Source: an uncultured Christensenellaceae bacterium
GTDB taxonomy: Bacteria > Bacillota > Clostridia > Christensenellales > Christensenellaceae
DNA length: 64,000 nucleotides
NCBI GenBank assembly: GCA_910588425.1
Contig: CAJUPM010000001.1
Location: forward strand, 216,694 to 280,693
Direction of reading: 5' to 3'
The notes under the pieces are model-generated. The model saw nothing but the letters and a program-made list of their open reading frames with translations, was not told where the DNA came from and searched no databases. Both the position numbers and the translations under genes were made by a program. Below, in pieces: positions 46,206-55,661 of the stretch. Numbering within the stretch: position 1 is the stretch's first letter; every line of letters begins with the position of its first letter.

Positions 46206-48491
46206 TTGGCGAGAACAAAGTTACAAGAAAACGAGATGGCGGTTTCCGCGGCCAAAACTGCGGCGAAAAAAGCGCCGGCCAGGGCGGCAGGTGCCAGGAA
46301 AACAACTGCAAAGAAGGCGCCCGCCAAAAAGAAGGCGGCGGCAAAGCCCAAAAAGGCGGCGGCCAAAACTGCTGGAAAGCGCGCCGAGAGCAAAGAGCCC
46401 TATAATCTGGTGATCGTGGAGTCGCCGGCCAAGGCAAAAACGATTGAGAAGTTTTTGGGCGAGGGCTTTAAAGTGACAGCGAGCAACGGGCACCTCATCG
46501 ATTTGCCCAAGAGCAAAATCGGCGTGGATATTGAGAATAATTTTGAGCCGCAGTATATCGTCATCCGGGGGCGCACGCCGCTTTTGAACGACCTGAAAAA
46601 GCAGGCAAATGCCGCGCAGACGGTTTATCTCGCAACTGACCCGGACCGGGAGGGCGAGGCGATTTCCTGGCATATTGCCAATGCGATCGATCCGGATAAG
46701 GATGTTCGGCGCATCGAGTTTAATGAGATTACAAAGGCGGCGGTTACCGGGGCGATTCAGAATCCGCGGGAAATCGACCTGCACCGCGTCAACGCACAGC
46801 AGGCGCGGCGCGTGCTGGATCGGCTGGTGGGCTACAAGCTCTCGCCGCTGCTTTGGCAGAAAGTCCGCCGGGGGCTTTCGGCAGGGCGCGTACAGTCGGT
46901 TACAGTGCGGCTGATTGTGGATCGGGAAAATGAGATCCGAGATTTTGTGCCCCAGGAATATTGGACGATCACGGCTCTGCTGACGGATATGCAGGGGAAT
47001 AACCAGTTTGAAGCCGCTTTTTACGGAAAAGCGGGCAAGAAGCTGGTTCCGGCCAGCCAGCAGGAGACGCAGGAAATTTTAGACGCAATCAAAGGAAAGG
47101 ACTTCCTGATTGCGAACGCGAAAAAAGGAACCAAACAGCGCAGGCCTTTTGCGCCCTTTACGACCAGCACCTTGCAGCAGGATGCGGCCAGAAAGCTGGG
47201 CTTTACGACCAAGCGCACCATGGCAGTTGCCCAGGGGCTCTATGAGGGCGTGAAGCTGAGCGAGAGCGAGACGGTCGGCCTGATCACCTATATGCGTACG
47301 GATTCCACCCGCATTGCCATCGAAGCGCAGCAGGCCGCAAAAGAGCAGATTATAAAGCAGTATGGGGCGGAATATGCGCCGGCGAAGTTCAACATCTATG
47401 CCGGGCGCAAGAACGCACAGGATGCGCACGAGGCGATTCGGCCCACCTATATTCACCGCACGCCTGCCAGCATCAAGGATAAGCTGACGGCGGATCAGTA
47501 TAAGCTCTATAACCTGATTTACTCGCGCTTTTTGGCCAGCCAGATGACACCGGCGCGCTATGAGAATATGTCTTACGAGCTGGAAGTGGAGGGATACCAA
47601 TTCCGGGCGACTTTCTCCAAGATGGTATTCAACGGTTTTCGGGCCGCCTATGACACCCAGGTTGAAGAGGATGAAAGCCAGAACAAAACCATGCCGCCCA
47701 TGGGCAAGGGAGAGCGTTGCAAGCCGGTTAAAATCGACCCCAAGCAGAACTTCACCTCTCCGCCGCCGCGCTATACCGAGGCGAGCCTGGTCAAGACGCT
47801 GGAAGAGCTGGGCATCGGCCGGCCTTCCACCTATGCGCCCACGATCTCGACGATCCTCGACCGCGAGTACGTCAAAAAAGAGAAACGCGCGCTTTTGCCG
47901 ACAGAGCTTGGTGAGATCGTTACCGATCTGATGAAGAAGAATTTCCCGGATATCGTCGATATTCAGTTTACGGCGGATATGGAAGAGAAGCTGGATACCG
48001 TCGAGAGCGAGGGCAAGGACTGGAAGGGCATCGTCGGCGATTTCTACGGCCCCTTTGAAAAGGAACTGGAGAAGGCCGAGCAGAGCGTGGAACACGTCAA
48101 GATTCCGGATCGTCCGGCGGGCATCATCTGCGAGCTTTGCGGCGCAGAGATGGTCTACAAGAGCGGCCGGTTTGGCGAGTTTATCGCCTGCCCGAATTAC
48201 CCGACCTGCAAAAACACCAAGGCCATCAAGAACACCATCAAAACGCCCTGCCCCAAATGCGGGGGGACGGTGGTGCAGAAACGCTCGAAAAAGGGCCGGA
48301 TCTTCTATGGCTGCGACAATTACCCAAACTGCGATTTTGTCTCCTGGGATATGCCGGTAGAGGAAAAATGCCCGGTTTGCGGGAGCTATATGGTCTTAAA
48401 GCGCGGCCGGGGGACTTATAAGAAATGCGGCAATGAGAATTGCCCGAGCAACCAGAAGAAGGGCAAAGGGCAGACAAAAGATGAAGCATAA
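46206..48491 (+). CDS. topA: DNA topoisomerase I with N-terminal Lys/Ala-rich tail
   Basis: This type IA topoisomerase relaxes negative supercoils. The TOPRIM domain starts near residue 73 (LVIVESPAKAKTIEKFL), the catalytic tyrosine lies in LITYMRTDSTR, and three C-terminal four-Cys zinc ribbons follow (CELCGAEM, CPKCGGTV, CPVCGSYM). Unusually, about residues 11-65 form a Lys/Ala/Pro-rich tail (repeats like AAKKAPA) resembling histone H1 tails. The TTG at 46206 follows GAGAGGGA. ATG 46236 has no binding site and would still include most of the tail. The stop overlaps trmFO. Confidence 0.96.
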   Translation: MARTKLQENEMAVSAAKTAAKKAPARAAGARKTTAKKAPAKKKAAAKPKKAAAKTAGKRAESKEPYNLVIVESPAKAKTIEKFLGEGFKVTASNGHLIDLPKSKIGVDIENNFEPQYIVIRGRTPLLNDLKKQANAAQTVYLATDPDREGEAISWHIANAIDPDKDVRRIEFNEITKAAVTGAIQNPREIDLHRVNAQQARRVLDRLVGYKLSPLLWQKVRRGLSAGRVQSVTVRLIVDRENEIRDFVPQEYWTITALLTDMQGNNQFEAAFYGKAGKKLVPASQQETQEILDAIKGKDFLIANAKKGTKQRRPFAPFTTSTLQQDAARKLGFTTKRTMAVAQGLYEGVKLSESETVGLITYMRTDSTRIAIEAQQAAKEQIIKQYGAEYAPAKFNIYAGRKNAQDAHEAIRPTYIHRTPASIKDKLTADQYKLYNLIYSRFLASQMTPARYENMSYELEVEGYQFRATFSKMVFNGFRAAYDTQVEEDESQNKTMPPMGKGERCKPVKIDPKQNFTSPPPRYTEASLVKTLEELGIGRPSTYAPTISTILDREYVKKEKRALLPTELGEIVTDLMKKNFPDIVDIQFTADMEEKLDTVESEGKDWKGIVGDFYGPFEKELEKAEQSVEHVKIPDRPAGIICELCGAEMVYKSGRFGEFIACPNYPTCKNTKAIKNTIKTPCPKCGGTVVQKRSKKGRIFYGCDNYPNCDFVSWDMPVEEKCPVCGSYMVLKRGRGTYKKCGNENCPSNQKKGKGQTKDEA

Positions 48492-49794
48492 AATTCATGT
48501 GATTGGGGCGGGCCTTGCGGGATGCGAGGCGGCGCACCAGATCGCCCGGCGAGGCATCGCCGTGGAGCTATACGAGATGAAGCCGGAGCGTTATACTCCG
48601 GCTCATCGCTATCCGGGGTTTGCGGAGTTAGTCTGCTCAAACTCTCTGCGGGCAGACCGGTTGGAGAACGCGGTTGGCCTGCTCAAAGAGGAGATGCGGC
48701 TTGCTGATTCGCTGATCATAGAAGCGGCGGATAGGACGCGCGTTCCGGCAGGCGGAGCGCTGGCCGTGGATCGCACGGCATTTTCCGACTATATTACGAG
48801 TAAGATAAAAAAGAACCCGAGAATTACACTGCACGAGGGGGAAGTGGCCAGCCTGGAAGGGCTGGAGGGCATCATCATTGTGGCCAGCGGCCCGCTGACC
48901 TCGGAGGCGCTTTCCCAGGAGATTGCGGATAAAATCGGCGGGGAGCGGCTGCACTTTTTCGATGCGGCGGCGCCTATCGTCATGGGGGAGAGCCTGGATT
49001 ATGAGAAGGTGTTCGCGGCTTCCCGGTATGGCAAGGGGACGGACGACTATTTAAACTGCCCCATGACAAAAGAGGAATACCAGGCCTTTTATCAGGCGCT
49101 GATTTCCGCGGAATGCGCACAGCTGCATGGGTTTGAAGGCCAGGAGGTTTTCGAGGGGTGCATGCCGGTGGAAGTGATGGCAAAGCGGGGCGAGCAGACG
49201 CTGCTCTTCGGGCCGCTCAAGCCCGTCGGCCTGACGGCGCCAGACGGCATCCGGCCGTATGCTGTTGTACAGTTGAGAAAAGAGGATGAGGCCGGGCGCA
49301 TGTATAATCTGGTGGGCTTCCAGACGCACCTGAAGTTTGGCGAGCAGAAGCGGGTATTCTCCATGATCCCGGGACTGGAACAGGCGGAGTTTGCGCGGTT
49401 TGGCGTGATGCACCAGAACACCTATCTCAACTCCCCCAAAATCTTGGATGCGTTTTACCGCCTGCGGGCGGATGGCAATTTCTTCTTCGCCGGGCAGATG
49501 ACGGGCGTGGAGGGGTATGTGGAATCGGCGGCCAGCGGGCTTTACGCGGGGCTGGCGGCGGCATTTCAGGCAGAGGGGCGGCAGATGCCGGCTCTTTCGG
49601 GAGAAACGGCGATGGGGGCGCTGGCGCGGTATATCAGCAGCAGCCCTTCGGCGGATTTTCAGCCGATGAACATCACGTTTGGCATCATCGACCCGCCGGA
49701 ACAGCGGTTCCGCAAAAAGGCAGAGAAAAATACCTATCTCTCCCAGCGCGCGCTGGAGGAAGTGCGCGGATGGGCAGAGGGGCTGGCGAACTAG
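48481..49794 (+). CDS. trmFO: tRNA (uracil-5-)-methyltransferase TrmFO
   Basis: This folate- and FAD-dependent enzyme makes m5U54 in the T loop of tRNA. The 437-residue product begins with the FAD-binding VIGAGLAGCEAAHQIARRG, then YEMKPERYTPAH, ELVCSNSLR and the later GQMTGVEGYVESAASG. It overlaps the end of topA by 11 nt. In Bacillus xerC comes next, but here hslV follows directly. Confidence 0.97.
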   Translation: MKHKIHVIGAGLAGCEAAHQIARRGIAVELYEMKPERYTPAHRYPGFAELVCSNSLRADRLENAVGLLKEEMRLADSLIIEAADRTRVPAGGALAVDRTAFSDYITSKIKKNPRITLHEGEVASLEGLEGIIIVASGPLTSEALSQEIADKIGGERLHFFDAAAPIVMGESLDYEKVFAASRYGKGTDDYLNCPMTKEEYQAFYQALISAECAQLHGFEGQEVFEGCMPVEVMAKRGEQTLLFGPLKPVGLTAPDGIRPYAVVQLRKEDEAGRMYNLVGFQTHLKFGEQKRVFSMIPGLEQAEFARFGVMHQNTYLNSPKILDAFYRLRADGNFFFAGQMTGVEGYVESAASGLYAGLAAAFQAEGRQMPALSGETAMGALARYISSSPSADFQPMNITFGIIDPPEQRFRKKAEKNTYLSQRALEEVRGWAEGLAN

Positions 49795-49806
49795 GAGAAG
49801 ATGAAA

Positions 49807-50343
49807 ATGGGATTATTTGAAGCGACGACAATCGTCGGTATTCGCAAGGACGGCAAATGCGCGCTGGCCGGGGATGGCCAGGTAACGATGGGAGAGCACA
49901 CCGTGATGAAGCATCACGCCAAAAAGGTGCGCAGGCTATACGACGGCAAGGTGGTCGTGGGCTTTGCGGGCTCTGTGGCGGATGCGTTTACGCTTTCTGA
50001 GCGCTTTGAGGCGAAACTGGAGCAATACGGCGGCAGTCTTTCCCGGGCGGCCGTGGAACTGGCGCAGGAATGGCGCAGTGATAAGATGATGAGAAAGCTG
50101 GAGGCCATGCTCATTGCGGCGGACAAAGATGAGATGCTGCTGGTTTCGGGGACAGGGGAAGTGATCGAGCCGGACGAAGGCGTTCTGGCCATTGGTTCGG
50201 GCGGCAACTTCGCCTATGCCGCGGCGACGGCGCTGGTGCGCAACACGGATTTATCTGCGGCGGAGGTGGCAAAAAAGGCCATGGAGATCGCTTCGGAGAT
50301 CTGCGTCTATACCAACGGCAATATCACCATTGAGGAGGTTTAG
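49807..50343 (+). CDS. hslV: ATP-dependent protease subunit HslV
   Basis: This is the proteolytic ring of the HslUV (ClpQY) protease. The 178-residue product starts MGLFEATTIVGIRKDG, so removal of a short propeptide would expose the catalytic Thr before TIVG, as in Bacillus CodW. GDGQVTMG and the KKVRRLYDGK segment follow. ATG 49807 is about 9 nt from AGGAG (49793-49797). ATG 49801 is in frame but only 3 nt from it. Confidence 0.96.
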   Translation: MGLFEATTIVGIRKDGKCALAGDGQVTMGEHTVMKHHAKKVRRLYDGKVVVGFAGSVADAFTLSERFEAKLEQYGGSLSRAAVELAQEWRSDKMMRKLEAMLIAADKDEMLLVSGTGEVIEPDEGVLAIGSGGNFAYAAATALVRNTDLSAAEVAKKAMEIASEICVYTNGNITIEEV

Positions 50344-50345
50344 GC

Positions 50346-51731
50346 ATGATCGCATTGACACCAAGAGAGATTGTAGAGCAGCTAGATAAATACATCATTG
50401 GGCAGGGGGAGGCAAAAAAGGCAGTTGCCATCGCACTGCGCAACCGCTACCGCAGAAGCCGGCTTTCCCCGGAAATGCGGGAAGAGATCACGCCCAAGAA
50501 TATCATCATGTCCGGCCCGACGGGCGTGGGCAAAACCGAGATTGCCCGGCGGTTGGCAAAGCTGGTGAATGCGCCGTTTATCAAAGTCGAGGCGACCAAG
50601 TTCACGGAAGTGGGCTATGTGGGCAGGGATGTAGAGAGCATCGTGCGGGATCTTGTGGAGGAATCCATTCGGATTGTGAAAAAGGACCGCAGAGAGAGCG
50701 TGCAGGAAAAGGCCGCGGCCAACGCGCAGGAGCGGCTGTTGGATTTGCTGCTGGCAGACGGGAAAGCCGTGCCCCAGCCGCAAAACCCCTTCCAGATGCT
50801 GCTGGGCGGCCCCAAGGCGCCGGCAGAGCCTACAGAGACCGAAGAACAGCGCGCCCAGCGCATGAGCCGCCGGGAAGAGACGGCTTACCGCCTGAAATCC
50901 GGGCAGCTGGATGAGACGGTTGTGGAGATCGAAGTGGAGGACAGCGGCGGAATTGGCATTGAAATCGCCGGGATGGGCACGGAGATCAACATGGGGGAGA
51001 TGTTTTCGGGCATTCTGCCCAAAAAGACCAAGACGAGAAAGCTCCCCATCCGGGAGGCGCGCAAAATCTTAGAGGCAGAAGAGGCGGATAAGCTCATCGA
51101 CATGGATGAAGTGACCAGCACGGCCATCGAACGGGCGGAGCAGGACGGCATCGTCTTCCTGGATGAGATCGACAAGATTGCGGGCAAGACCATGGGTTCC
51201 GGCCCGGATATTTCCAGGGAGGGCGTACAGCGCGATATTCTGCCCATCGTGGAGGGCAGCACGGTTGTAACCAAATACGGCCCGGTCAAGACGGATTTCA
51301 TGCTGTTTATCGCGGCTGGGGCGTTCCACGTCTCCAAAATATCCGATCTGATCCCCGAGCTTCAGGGGCGCTTCCCGATTCACGTGGAGCTCAAAGCCCT
51401 GCGCCGGGAGGATTTCGTCAAGATTCTTTCCCAGACTGAAAACGCGATCACCAAGCAGTATGCGGCGCTGCTCTCGGCAGACGGCGTCAACCTGCATTTC
51501 ACGGCCGACGCCCTGGAAGAGATTGCGGCCTACGCAGAGCAGGCCAACGCTTCGCTGGAAAATATCGGCGCCCGGCGGCTGCACACGATTGTGGAGAATA
51601 TGCTGGAGGATATTTCCTTTAATGCGGGAGATGTGTTCCCGCCGGTGGAAGTGGAAGTCAACGGAGAATATGTAAAGGAGCATATTGGAAAGGAGCTCAA
51701 AGAGGGCAGCATTTCCAAGTTTATCTTATAA
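50346..51731 (+). CDS. hslU: ATP-dependent protease ATPase subunit HslU
   Basis: This AAA+ unfoldase feeds HslV. The 461-residue product has IIGQGEAKKAVAIALRNR, Walker A GPTGVGKTE near residue 59, an intermediate domain (about 110-240), Walker B IVFLDEIDKI, and a C-terminal end (EGSISKFIL) that docks into HslV. codY, which follows hslU in Bacillus, is absent. The DUF512 gene follows with a TAATG overlap. Confidence 0.97.
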   Translation: MIALTPREIVEQLDKYIIGQGEAKKAVAIALRNRYRRSRLSPEMREEITPKNIIMSGPTGVGKTEIARRLAKLVNAPFIKVEATKFTEVGYVGRDVESIVRDLVEESIRIVKKDRRESVQEKAAANAQERLLDLLLADGKAVPQPQNPFQMLLGGPKAPAEPTETEEQRAQRMSRREETAYRLKSGQLDETVVEIEVEDSGGIGIEIAGMGTEINMGEMFSGILPKKTKTRKLPIREARKILEAEEADKLIDMDEVTSTAIERAEQDGIVFLDEIDKIAGKTMGSGPDISREGVQRDILPIVEGSTVVTKYGPVKTDFMLFIAAGAFHVSKISDLIPELQGRFPIHVELKALRREDFVKILSQTENAITKQYAALLSADGVNLHFTADALEEIAAYAEQANASLENIGARRLHTIVENMLEDISFNAGDVFPPVEVEVNGEYVKEHIGKELKEGSISKFIL

Positions 51732-53035
51732 TGGCATTAGAAGTTGAGCGCGTGCAAAAAGGAAGCATTGCGGCGCAGCTGGGCATCCAGCCGGGCGACG
51801 TTATTACGCATATGGGAGGAGAGGTTTTGCGCGACTGCATCGATTCCATGTATTTCGAGGCAGAGGCAAAACTGCTCCTTTCTGTGCGCAGAAAAGACGG
51901 CAGTGTTTTTGAGGCGGAGATCGAGAAAGAGGAGTATGAGCCGCTGGGCATCGAGTTTGTGGGCGACGGGCTGGGAAAAAGCCGGGGCTGCGCAAACCAC
52001 TGCATTTTCTGCTTCGTGGATCAGCTGCCAAAAGGGATGCGGCAGACGCTCTATTTCAAGGATGACGATTGGCGCATGAGCTTTATCATGGGCAACTACA
52101 TCACGCTGACCAACGTCTCGGATGCGGAGTTTGAACGCATTTTGGCGCGAAAAACTTCACCGCTCTATATTTCTGTGCACGCGACGGACGACGATTTGCG
52201 TGCTTATCTCATCGGGCAGGAGCGCGCCCGGGGCATCATGCAAAGGCTGACGCGGCTCAAAGATGCGGGTATCTGCTTCAACTGCCAGGTGGTCTGTTGC
52301 CCGGGGCTCAACGATGGAAAAGTGCTGGAAAAGACCATCTCGGATCTGGCGGGGCTGTACCCGGCCTGCGAATCGTTAGCGATTGTGCCGCTGGGGATGA
52401 CGGGGCACCGGGAAGGGCTGACCAAGCTGACGCCGATGGATCGGGATTCCGCCCGGGGCGTTCTGCGGATCGCGGAAAAATGGCAGCAGAAGATGCTGGC
52501 GGAGCAGGGGACGCGGTTTGTCTTTTGCTCGGACGAGCTGTATATTCGGGCGGAGATGGAGCTGCCGCCCTATGAGGCATATGAGGAATTCGCGCAGATG
52601 GAGGACGGCGTGGGCATGGTGCGCAACTTCCTCTGGGAAGTGCAGGATGCGCTGGAGGATTTCGAGGGCAAGGCAAAGCTGGGGGAAGTCTCGGTGGCAA
52701 CAGGTGTAGACGCGGCGCAGTTTTTGCGCAAGGCGGCGGAGATGTGCCAGGAGAAGCTGGGCGTGAAAATCCATGTATATCCCATTTTGAACGATTTCTT
52801 CGGGCACAGCATCACCGTAACCGGGCTGCTCACAGGCAGAGACATCATCCGCCAGCTCGAGGGCAAGGAGCTGGGCGAGCGGCTGGTGCTTTCGGCCACA
52901 ATGCTGCGGGATCGGGAAGACGTCTTTTTAGACGACATGAGTTTAGCAGAATTTTGTGGTATACTAAAAGTGCCCTGCATCAAAAACGCGGATGGATATG
53001 AGTTTGTGCGCGCGGTGGCAGGAAGCGAAGCATAA
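51731..53035 (+). CDS. DUF512 protein with PDZ and radical SAM domains
   Basis: The 434-residue product has an N-terminal PDZ-like region (GSIAAQLGIQPGDVI) and then a radical SAM-like 4Fe-4S motif (CANHCIFCFVDQLPKGMR, near residue 91). A long DUF512 part follows (VATGVDAAQFLRKAAEM, GLLTGRDII). The family is widespread in Clostridia and usually precedes der. Its reaction is unknown. It overlaps hslU by one base and is 12 nt from der. Confidence 0.93.
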   Translation: MALEVERVQKGSIAAQLGIQPGDVITHMGGEVLRDCIDSMYFEAEAKLLLSVRRKDGSVFEAEIEKEEYEPLGIEFVGDGLGKSRGCANHCIFCFVDQLPKGMRQTLYFKDDDWRMSFIMGNYITLTNVSDAEFERILARKTSPLYISVHATDDDLRAYLIGQERARGIMQRLTRLKDAGICFNCQVVCCPGLNDGKVLEKTISDLAGLYPACESLAIVPLGMTGHREGLTKLTPMDRDSARGVLRIAEKWQQKMLAEQGTRFVFCSDELYIRAEMELPPYEAYEEFAQMEDGVGMVRNFLWEVQDALEDFEGKAKLGEVSVATGVDAAQFLRKAAEMCQEKLGVKIHVYPILNDFFGHSITVTGLLTGRDIIRQLEGKELGERLVLSATMLRDREDVFLDDMSLAEFCGILKVPCIKNADGYEFVRAVAGSEA

Positions 53036-53047
53036 GGAGAAAGTTTT

Positions 53048-54379
53048 ATGGCAAAACCACTGGTCGCCATTGTCGGCCGGCCAAACGTCGGCAAATCGAC
53101 CTTTTTTAACCGAATCTGCAAGCGGCGGGTGGCGATTGTAGAGAATATTCCAGGAGTGACGCGGGACCGCATTTTTGAGGATGCCGAGTGGCTGAATTAC
53201 AGCTTTACGATGGTGGATACCGGCGGCATTGAGCCCAAGAGCGAGGATGTGATTTTAAAGCAGATGCGGCTTCAGGCAGAGCTGGCCATGGAGGCGGCGG
53301 ATGTCATCCTGTTTTTTGTGGACGCCAAAGAGGGGCTGGTGGCTGCGGATTTTGAAGTGGCCGAGATGCTGCGGCGGACCAAGAAGCCGGTGATCGTCGT
53401 CGTCAACAAAGTGGAGACGCAGACGGATGAAGAGGCCGTTTACGATTTTTACCAGCTGGGTATTGGCGAGGTGTTTGCAGTCTCCTCCTCCCAGGGGCTC
53501 GGGCTGGGCGATCTGCTGGATGAGGTCGTCTCACACTTTGGGGAAGCCGGGGCGGACCAAGAGGAGGAAGAGGCCTGCTATGTCGCCTTCGTGGGCAAGC
53601 CCAACGTGGGCAAATCCTCCATTACCAACAAGATTTTAGGGCAGGAGCGCAGCATCGTCAGCGATATTCCGGGGACGACCCGGGATGCCATCGATTCGGT
53701 TTTCTATCGGGGCGGCAAAAAATATGTGCTGACGGACACGGCGGGTATGCGCAAAAAGGCGCGCATCGAGGATGAGTCTATTGAGCGGTACAGCGTCATC
53801 CGCTCGCTGGCCAGCGTACGCCGGGCGAATGTGGTCGTCGTGATGATCGATGCGAATGAGGGGATTACCGAGCAGGACGTCAAAATTGCGGGATATGTGC
53901 ACGACGAGGGCAAGGCCGTGATTATCGCCGTCAACAAATGGGACGCCATCGAGAAGGATACCTACACCATCGAGAGCTATAATAAGAAGATCGCCGCAGA
54001 GCTTTCCTTCATGACTTATGCGCCAAAGATCTATATCTCGGCCAAGACCGGCCAGCGGCTCGACAAGCTCTTTGATTTGGTGGACCGGGTTTATGAAAAC
54101 GCTCAGCGCCGCATTTCCACAGGGCTTTTGAACGACTGCCTGCGCGATGCGGTTACAGCGGTGGAGCCGCCCTCGGATAAAGGCAGGCGGCTGAAGATTT
54201 TCTATGGCTCGCAGGTGGCCGCGGCGCCGCCGACTTTCGTGCTGTTCGTCAATTCCAAGCCGCTGATGCATTTCTCCTATCAGCGCTATCTGGAAAACTT
54301 TTTCCGCAAATCCTTTGATTTTTCCGGCACGCCCATCCGCATTCTCATCCGGGAGCGGGGAGAGGAAAAAGGGGTTTAG
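53048..54379 (+). CDS. der: Ribosome-associated GTPase Der (EngA)
   Basis: This double GTPase is needed for 50S assembly. The 443-residue product has two G domains: the first with GRPNVGKSTFFNR near residue 10, DTGGIE and NKVE, the second with GKPNVGKSSITNK near residue 181, DTAGMRKKA and NKWD. A C-terminal KH-like domain (about 350-443) follows. AAGGAGAAAG precedes the ATG. Confidence 0.97.
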   Translation: MAKPLVAIVGRPNVGKSTFFNRICKRRVAIVENIPGVTRDRIFEDAEWLNYSFTMVDTGGIEPKSEDVILKQMRLQAELAMEAADVILFFVDAKEGLVAADFEVAEMLRRTKKPVIVVVNKVETQTDEEAVYDFYQLGIGEVFAVSSSQGLGLGDLLDEVVSHFGEAGADQEEEEACYVAFVGKPNVGKSSITNKILGQERSIVSDIPGTTRDAIDSVFYRGGKKYVLTDTAGMRKKARIEDESIERYSVIRSLASVRRANVVVVMIDANEGITEQDVKIAGYVHDEGKAVIIAVNKWDAIEKDTYTIESYNKKIAAELSFMTYAPKIYISAKTGQRLDKLFDLVDRVYENAQRRISTGLLNDCLRDAVTAVEPPSDKGRRLKIFYGSQVAAAPPTFVLFVNSKPLMHFSYQRYLENFFRKSFDFSGTPIRILIRERGEEKGV

Positions 54380-54380
54380 C

Positions 54381-54408
54381 TTGCAATTCGCGCTGGCTGC
54401 TGTATAAT
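54381..54408 (+). promoter_or_regulatory. Promoter for plsY
   Basis: TTGCAA (54381-54386) and TATAAT (54403-54408) are 16 nt apart, 33 nt before plsY. Readthrough from der is also possible. Confidence 0.7.
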
Positions 54409-54441
54409 GAAAGCGTATGACTTTAGTTTTGGAGTAGCTCT

Positions 54442-55065
54442 ATGGATATTTTGGTATATCTGGCGGTGGCCGTTGGCGCATATCTGATCGGAAGCCTTTC
54501 CTCTGCCATTATCATCTCAAACGGCGTCAAGAAAAAGGATATCCGCGACTATGGAAGCGGCAATGCCGGCGCGACCAACATGCTGCGCACTTTCGGCTGG
54601 CTTTCCGGCCTGCTGACTTTCCTATTCGATGCGGCAAAAGGCACGCTCTGCGCATGGCTGGGCTGGCTGGCCGCGGGCGACATGGGGATGCATATCGCGG
54701 CGGTTTGCGTGGTGCTCGGGCATAACTGGCCGCTTTACTATGGCTTTCGCGGCGGCAAGGGAATTGCGACGATGTTTGGCGCATTTCTCTTTATGTTTCC
54801 GCAGACTGCGCTTTTGCTGGCGCTGGGCATCGTGGCTCTGATTGCAATTACGCGCATCGTTTCGCTCTCGACGCTGCTGGGCGTAACCATTGCGGCGGCG
54901 ATTGTGATTTGCAGGGAGCCGGGCAATCTGCCGCTGGTCATCAACTACGCGGCTTTCTGGGTGCTGGCTATGGTGCGGCACCGGGGCAATATTGAGCGCC
55001 TGCTAAAGGGCGAAGAGAGAAAGCTCAGTTTCGGATCCAAAAAGAAGAAAACCAGTGAGGAATAA
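54442..55065 (+). CDS. plsY: Glycerol-3-phosphate acyltransferase PlsY
   Basis: This membrane enzyme uses acyl-phosphate to acylate glycerol-3-phosphate, the first step of phospholipid synthesis. The 207-residue product has several helices and the conserved loops SGNAGATNMLRTFG near residue 34, GHNWPLYYGFRGGKGIAT near residue 93 and a later MVRHRGNI. In Clostridia and Bacillus, gpsA usually sits between this region and spoIVA, but here it does not. Confidence 0.96.
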   Translation: MDILVYLAVAVGAYLIGSLSSAIIISNGVKKKDIRDYGSGNAGATNMLRTFGWLSGLLTFLFDAAKGTLCAWLGWLAAGDMGMHIAAVCVVLGHNWPLYYGFRGGKGIATMFGAFLFMFPQTALLLALGIVALIAITRIVSLSTLLGVTIAAAIVICREPGNLPLVINYAAFWVLAMVRHRGNIERLLKGEERKLSFGSKKKKTSEE

Positions 55066-55091
55066 AAAAGCGCCAATCGGCGCTTTTTTAT
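55064..55091 (+). terminator. Bidirectional terminator after plsY
   Basis: The perfect stem AAAAAAGCGCC / GGCGCTTTTTT with loop AATC has A and T tracts on both sides. It can end plsY and also the converging minus-strand gene that ends at 55220. The 128 bases between them show no gene. Confidence 0.93.
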
Positions 55092-55219
55092 TTTTACTGG
55101 GCACTGCATCAAAGCCGGCTTTTGTTTTCCTTATTTTCCAGGACACGCTGGAGCATCCTATCTTGGCGGATGGCTCCGCTGTTTTCTCTCCTGCCCATCT
55201 CTGCGGAGAAAACTTCCCA

Positions 55220-55606
55220 TCATCTATAAATTTCAAGCGAACATGAGCCATCCTCAAAGAAAGATTCAATTTCATATTTGAGGGGGCCTTCCTCATAGAT
55301 TTCGCCGTACATCTCGCTTAAATTCTCTGCCTGCCCAGCATAGGTTTTCCAGCCTGAATCCGGAAGCTCCACTTCCTTATAGATACAATCAGGGTATTTC
55401 TCTCTCAGCTTGTCCATATCGAATTTGAGAGGGTGATCGGTTGTTCCGAGTACATATTCGATGGAATGCTCCCTCCAGCCAAAGCCGAGCCCTTTGATAT
55501 TTTCCCTGCCATAGAGAGAAGAAAACCAATCCCAGTATTCCCCGATGTCTGTATACTGGACTTCATTCTCCGTAGAGAATACTCTTGAAATGCCGCAAAA
55601 CCTCAT
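55220..55606 (-). CDS. Hypothetical 128-residue protein, minus-strand orphan
   Basis: This gene runs against all its neighbours. The product begins MRFCGISRVFSTENEVQYTD, has a Trp/Tyr-rich core (GEYWDWFSSLYGRENIKG, FGWREHSIEYVLGTT) and ends in an acidic beta-rich segment. It has no membrane segment. The pattern recalls GyrI-like effector-binding proteins, but I cannot assign it firmly. A GAGG binding site lies upstream on the minus strand, and a promoter candidate lies at 55633-55661. Confidence 0.75.
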   Translation of the reverse strand: MRFCGISRVFSTENEVQYTDIGEYWDWFSSLYGRENIKGLGFGWREHSIEYVLGTTDHPLKFDMDKLREKYPDCIYKEVELPDSGWKTYAGQAENLSEMYGEIYEEGPLKYEIESFFEDGSCSLEIYR

Positions 55607-55632
55607 AGCTCTTCCTCATAACCTTTTTGATA

Positions 55633-55661
55633 ATCATAGCATATTTTCTTTGCGATGTTGA
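55633..55661 (-). promoter_or_regulatory. Promoter for the minus-strand orphan
   Basis: On the minus strand, TCAACA (at 55656-55661) and TATGAT (at 55633-55638) are 17 nt apart with a TGC extension. It sits just upstream of the orphan start at 55606. Confidence 0.55.
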
